From contig CAMYJH010000010.1 in NCBI GenBank assembly GCA_947258715.1, forward strand, positions 1 through 64,000: a DNA stretch of 64,000 nucleotides. The letters run 5' to 3'. The position numbers and the translations under genes are program-made. The stretch is from an uncultured Gammaproteobacteria bacterium (GTDB taxonomy: Bacteria > Pseudomonadota > Gammaproteobacteria > HK1). Positions 61,353 to 64,000 of this stretch are shown piece after piece (positions within the stretch are counted from its first letter, which is position 1; every line of letters begins with the position of its first letter). The notes beneath the pieces were generated by a model, which saw only the letters and a program-made list of their open reading frames with translations, did no database searches and was not told the DNA's origin.

Positions 61353-61844
61353 ATGGGAGCTACGCTTTCTAGACGTTCTACAATCACAGCGATATTGCTG
61401 ATGGTTGCGTTGGCGCCCGAGTCGGGTGCAACTGACGAAGACCTCGGCGTTCTCACCTGTAACTACGTTTCCAAATCCCGCGTCAGCCTGGCGGTGCGCT
61501 CAACGGCGGACATTCGATGCTCGATCAAGTACACCGGCGGGCAAGTCGAGCGCTATAAGGGCGAGTCCGGCATCGCGATGGGGCTGGATCTGAGCTTCAA
61601 AGGCAACGACAAGTTTGCATTCACCGTAATTTCTTCGTCCAGCGTTACCACTGCCCAGCACTCTTTGAGCGGCAAATACTTCGGCAGTAAGGTGGCAGCA
61701 ATTGAAAGCACACGCCTCAACTCCGCTGGCCTGGTAGGCGGCTTTGCTGACCGGATCGGCCTTAACCCGGTGGCGATTGAAAAGAACAATGGTGTGGGTA
61801 TCGCGGCAGGTATCGGCTTCCTTTACATCGAGCCGGATCGCTGA
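61353..61844 (+). CDS. DUF992-like secreted protein
   Basis: The 163-residue protein starts at the ATG at 61353 with GGGAAG upstream; a longer frame from 61254 has no signal-peptide character. The signal peptide (about 1-27) has a basic start, a hydrophobic core and a cleavage site near SGA. The mature domain begins LGVLTCNYVSKSRVS and has two Cys (about 38 and 53) that can form a disulfide, followed by regular beta strands and the end GIAAGIGFLYIE. This is the DUF992 pattern, a periplasmic beta-barrel-like domain of unknown function. It converges with the carboxylase gene. Confidence 0.75.
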   Translation: MGATLSRRSTITAILLMVALAPESGATDEDLGVLTCNYVSKSRVSLAVRSTADIRCSIKYTGGQVERYKGESGIAMGLDLSFKGNDKFAFTVISSSSVTTAQHSLSGKYFGSKVAAIESTRLNSAGLVGGFADRIGLNPVAIEKNNGVGIAAGIGFLYIEPDR

Positions 61845-61874
61845 ATCGCGGACGTCGCCACGGCGGCGTAATCC

Positions 61875-63896
61875 TCACAACTGGGCCGTGAGGTGAATCA
61901 GGTCGGCGCCCTCGCGGACCAGATCGCCAACTCCGAAACGGACGTTTTCCACCACGCCGTCAAAAGGCGCTACCACAGTGTGCTCCATCTTCATTGCTTC
62001 CATGGTCACCAACGGCTGACCGCGGGCGACGACGGCGCCAGCTTCCACCAGCACCGCAATGATCTTTCCCGGCATTGGCGCGGTCAGGTGTTCGTGGCCG
62101 GACTGGGCGGCGGCACGCCGCTCGTCGGGATCGACGAGCGTGAATCGATGCACGTTTCCTTCGAGCCATAGATCGACCCGGCCGTGATCGAAGATTGCCG
62201 CGGAGCGCACCCGTCGGCCATCTATACGTGCATCCAAAGCCCCATCCGAATTAAACCGGGCCAAACACGCAAACACTTTTTCGCCACAAGTGATATCCAT
62301 ACCGTTGTCTGACCGCGTCAGTGTGAAGGTCCGCGTTTCTTCGTCCGCGCGAAGCCTTAGGTACTCGACGGCATCGGCGTTGAGCCGAAATCCGCGAAGC
62401 CGGGTCCACGGGGATGGTTCAGCCACTGCGACACGCTCGCCGCAGATCGAGCGATTTAGGGCAAGGTGAAGAATTACCGATATCGCCGCGTGTCCTGGTT
62501 CGAATCCGGATGCCGGTAACGGCGTGAGCGCATCTTTGAACCGTTCAACGAAACCGGTATCGATTTCCGCAGCGGCATAGGAGGGATGAGAAAGGATCCG
62601 AGACAGATAGGCGACGTTGGTTGTGATGCCGAGAATTTCGTAACCTTTAAGGGCGCGGCCGAGCCTGCGCACGGCCTCTGCGCGATCGCGCCCGTGGGCA
62701 ATGAGCTTGGCAATCATGGGGTCGTAGTGAACGCCCACGGCGTCTCCCTCGCGCACGCCGGTGTCTACGCGTACGCCAGGTCCGGCAGGCGAACGCAAGT
62801 GAGTGATACGACCTGAAGCCGGTAGAAATCCGCGCGCGGGATCCTCGGCATAGATGCGCGCCTCAACCGCGTGTCCTGCGGGATTGAGCTCCACGGACGT
62901 CTTCGGCAGCGGTTCTCCGGAGGCGACACGGAGCTGCCATTCCACCAGGTCCACGCCCAGCACCATTTCGGTGACCGGGTGCTCAACCTGAAGCCGGGTG
63001 TTCATTTCCATGAAGTAAAAAGGATCGCTCTTTTTCTTTTTTTCTTTTGCTGCGTCCGGATCAAGCAGAAATTCCACCGTTCCCGCGCCCACGTAACCGA
63101 TGGCCTCGGCAGCGTGCACGGCAACAGCACCCATGCGTTCGCGTAGCGCGTCGCTCAATCCAGGCGCCGGCGCCTCTTCGATGACCTTCTGCTGGCGGCG
63201 CTGTATGGAGCAGTCGCGCTCGTAAAGGTGAAGCGTGTTGCCGTGGGTATCGGCAAATACCTGCACTTCGACGTGGCGCGCGTGTTCGAGGTAACGCTCC
63301 AAAAGCAGCTCACCGTCGCCAAATGCGGTTTGTGCCTCGCGTCGCGACGAATCGATGGCGGCTTTCAGCTCGGTTGGCAAGTTGACAATGCGCATTCCCT
63401 TGCCGCCGCCTCCGGCAACCGGCTTTACCATCAAGGGAAAGCCCACTGATTCTGCCGCCTCGATAAGCGCCTCGTCCGACTGGTCGCCTCCGCGGTAGCC
63501 CGGCAATATGGGGACCTTGGCTTGGCTCATCAGCTCCAGCGCGGCGGACTTCGAGCCCATGGCGCGAATCGCCTCCGCCGGCGGCCCGATAAAGACAACA
63601 CTTGCCCCGGCGCAGGCTTCGGCGAAGCCTGCGTTCTCGGCAAGAAACCCGTAGCCGGGGTGGATCGCCTCGGCGCCGGCGCGCTGCGCAATCTTGAGCA
63701 GCTGATTCCCGTTCAGGTAGCTCTCTGAGGCCGCCGCTGGTCCCAGCCGATACCCCTCGTCGGCCAGCTCCACGTGCATGGCGCCCGCGTCCGCGTCGGA
63801 GTAAACGGCGATGGTACAAACCCCGAGTCGCTTCGCCGTTCGAATTACACGGCAGGCGATTTCCCCGCGGTTGGCGATCAAGATCGACTCGAACAT
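61875..63896 (-). CDS. Methylcrotonyl-CoA-type carboxylase, biotin-containing alpha subunit
   Basis: The 673-residue biotin carboxylase plus carrier subunit fits methylcrotonyl-CoA carboxylase alpha in size; acetyl- or propionyl-CoA carboxylase is possible. The N-terminal biotin carboxylase domain has the start FESILIANRGEIACRVIRTA, ATP loop GGGGKGMRIV, EAAPAPGL-type segment (here EEAPAPGLSDALR), and MNTRLQVEHPVTE with the catalytic Arg/Glu. The biotinyl domain carries Lys636 in EAMKMEH. An unusual Lys-rich insert (AAKEKKKKSD, about 285-294) lies in the carboxylase domain. Its ATG overlaps the stop of the upstream hydratase. With that and HMG-CoA lyase it fits the leucine (liu) pathway. Confidence 0.93.
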   Translation of the reverse strand: MFESILIANRGEIACRVIRTAKRLGVCTIAVYSDADAGAMHVELADEGYRLGPAAASESYLNGNQLLKIAQRAGAEAIHPGYGFLAENAGFAEACAGASVVFIGPPAEAIRAMGSKSAALELMSQAKVPILPGYRGGDQSDEALIEAAESVGFPLMVKPVAGGGGKGMRIVNLPTELKAAIDSSRREAQTAFGDGELLLERYLEHARHVEVQVFADTHGNTLHLYERDCSIQRRQQKVIEEAPAPGLSDALRERMGAVAVHAAEAIGYVGAGTVEFLLDPDAAKEKKKKSDPFYFMEMNTRLQVEHPVTEMVLGVDLVEWQLRVASGEPLPKTSVELNPAGHAVEARIYAEDPARGFLPASGRITHLRSPAGPGVRVDTGVREGDAVGVHYDPMIAKLIAHGRDRAEAVRRLGRALKGYEILGITTNVAYLSRILSHPSYAAAEIDTGFVERFKDALTPLPASGFEPGHAAISVILHLALNRSICGERVAVAEPSPWTRLRGFRLNADAVEYLRLRADEETRTFTLTRSDNGMDITCGEKVFACLARFNSDGALDARIDGRRVRSAAIFDHGRVDLWLEGNVHRFTLVDPDERRAAAQSGHEHLTAPMPGKIIAVLVEAGAVVARGQPLVTMEAMKMEHTVVAPFDGVVENVRFGVGDLVREGADLIHLTAQL

Positions 63897-64000
63897 CAGC
63901 GGCGCCGCAACCAGCGCGGCTTGCGTTTCTCGAGAAAAGCGGTCACGCCTTCCTTCCCCTCTTCGCTCGCGCGTACTTCCGCGATGCGTTTCGCGGTGTC
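63896..64000 (-). CDS. Enoyl-CoA hydratase 3' end (likely methylglutaconyl-CoA hydratase)
   Basis: Only the last 34 codons are in the window, entering from the right edge. They read through TAKRIAEVRASEEGKEGVTAF, paraphrased here by its key blocks RASEEGKEGV and AFLEKRKPRW, which is the typical C-terminus of crotonase-family hydratases. The stop TGA shares two bases with the carboxylase ATG (TGATG arrangement), so they are coupled. In leucine operons this position is held by methylglutaconyl-CoA hydratase. The 5' part is outside the window. Confidence 0.85.
   Translation of the reverse strand, partial: DTAKRIAEVRASEEGKEGVTAFLEKRKPRWLRRR

Overview
The window is GC-rich, densely coded proteobacterial chromosome. 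The gene set points to a betaproteobacterium (Burkholderiales or Nitrosomonadales-like): a 324-residue CysB, a cytochrome c5-like protein, DUF748 and DUF2889 proteins, PmbA, two class I PHA synthases, ETF/ETF-QO and a leucine-catabolic carboxylase. This assignment is inferred from gene content only; there is no rRNA or other phylogenetic marker here. I see no prophage, integrase, intact insertion sequence, CRISPR array or plasmid function.

Layout. 0.4-5 kb: a small membrane protein, the LysR regulator CysB, a divergent PilZ-domain protein and PmbA. 4.9-11.2 kb: a 1300-residue AsmA/DUF748-type protein and the helicase UvrD. 11.3-14.8 kb: a membrane-anchored c-type cytochrome, tRNA-Arg(CCG), a YaiI/YqxD protein, a HAD phosphatase and ArgE. 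15.1-21.1 kb: a complete dipeptide/oligopeptide ABC importer (binding protein, two permeases, two ATPases). 21.5-26.1 kb, minus strand: a Do-family periplasmic protease, an OmpR-type response regulator, its histidine kinase and a small unknown protein, which looks like an envelope-stress module. 26.5-31.3 kb: small enzymes (aspartoacylase-like, ABM monooxygenase, PagL-like lipid A deacylase, peroxiredoxin, endonuclease V) and two unknown proteins. 31.3-37.9 kb: ETF beta/alpha, ETF:ubiquinone oxidoreductase, acyl-CoA dehydrogenase and an inositol-monophosphatase-like protein. Together the first four form a route from fatty acyl-CoA oxidation to the quinone pool. 38-43 kb: CrcB, a DUF190 protein and an unrecognised 1389-residue membrane protein. 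43.4-52.6 kb: YihY, gamma-glutamyltransferase, an S9 peptidase, an MFS exporter, two BtuF-like receptors without signal peptides, and a DUF2889 protein. 52.8-58.7 kb: two PHA synthases around an enoyl-CoA hydratase and a thioesterase, then a DsbA-fold isomerase. 58.8-64 kb: HMG-CoA lyase, an ornithine/lysine-type decarboxylase, a DUF992 protein, the biotin-carrying subunit of a methylcrotonyl-CoA-type carboxylase and the 3' end of an enoyl-CoA hydratase (leucine/isovalerate catabolism).

The most striking non-coding signal is a set of intergenic repeats built on a 7-bp unit. Most are folded as large inverted repeats, and most sit on or directly behind a stop codon (11.15, 19.97, 35.11, 57.94 and 58.73 kb). 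The unit differs between loci (GTGATGC, TCGTATG, GTATGTA-like) but the heptad design is kept. One locus is a perfect 12-copy tandem array that supplies the stop codon of HMG-CoA lyase. The most interesting protein is the 1389-residue one at 38.8-42.9 kb, which has two related halves and four copies of a Pro-Gly-x-His beta-strand motif.
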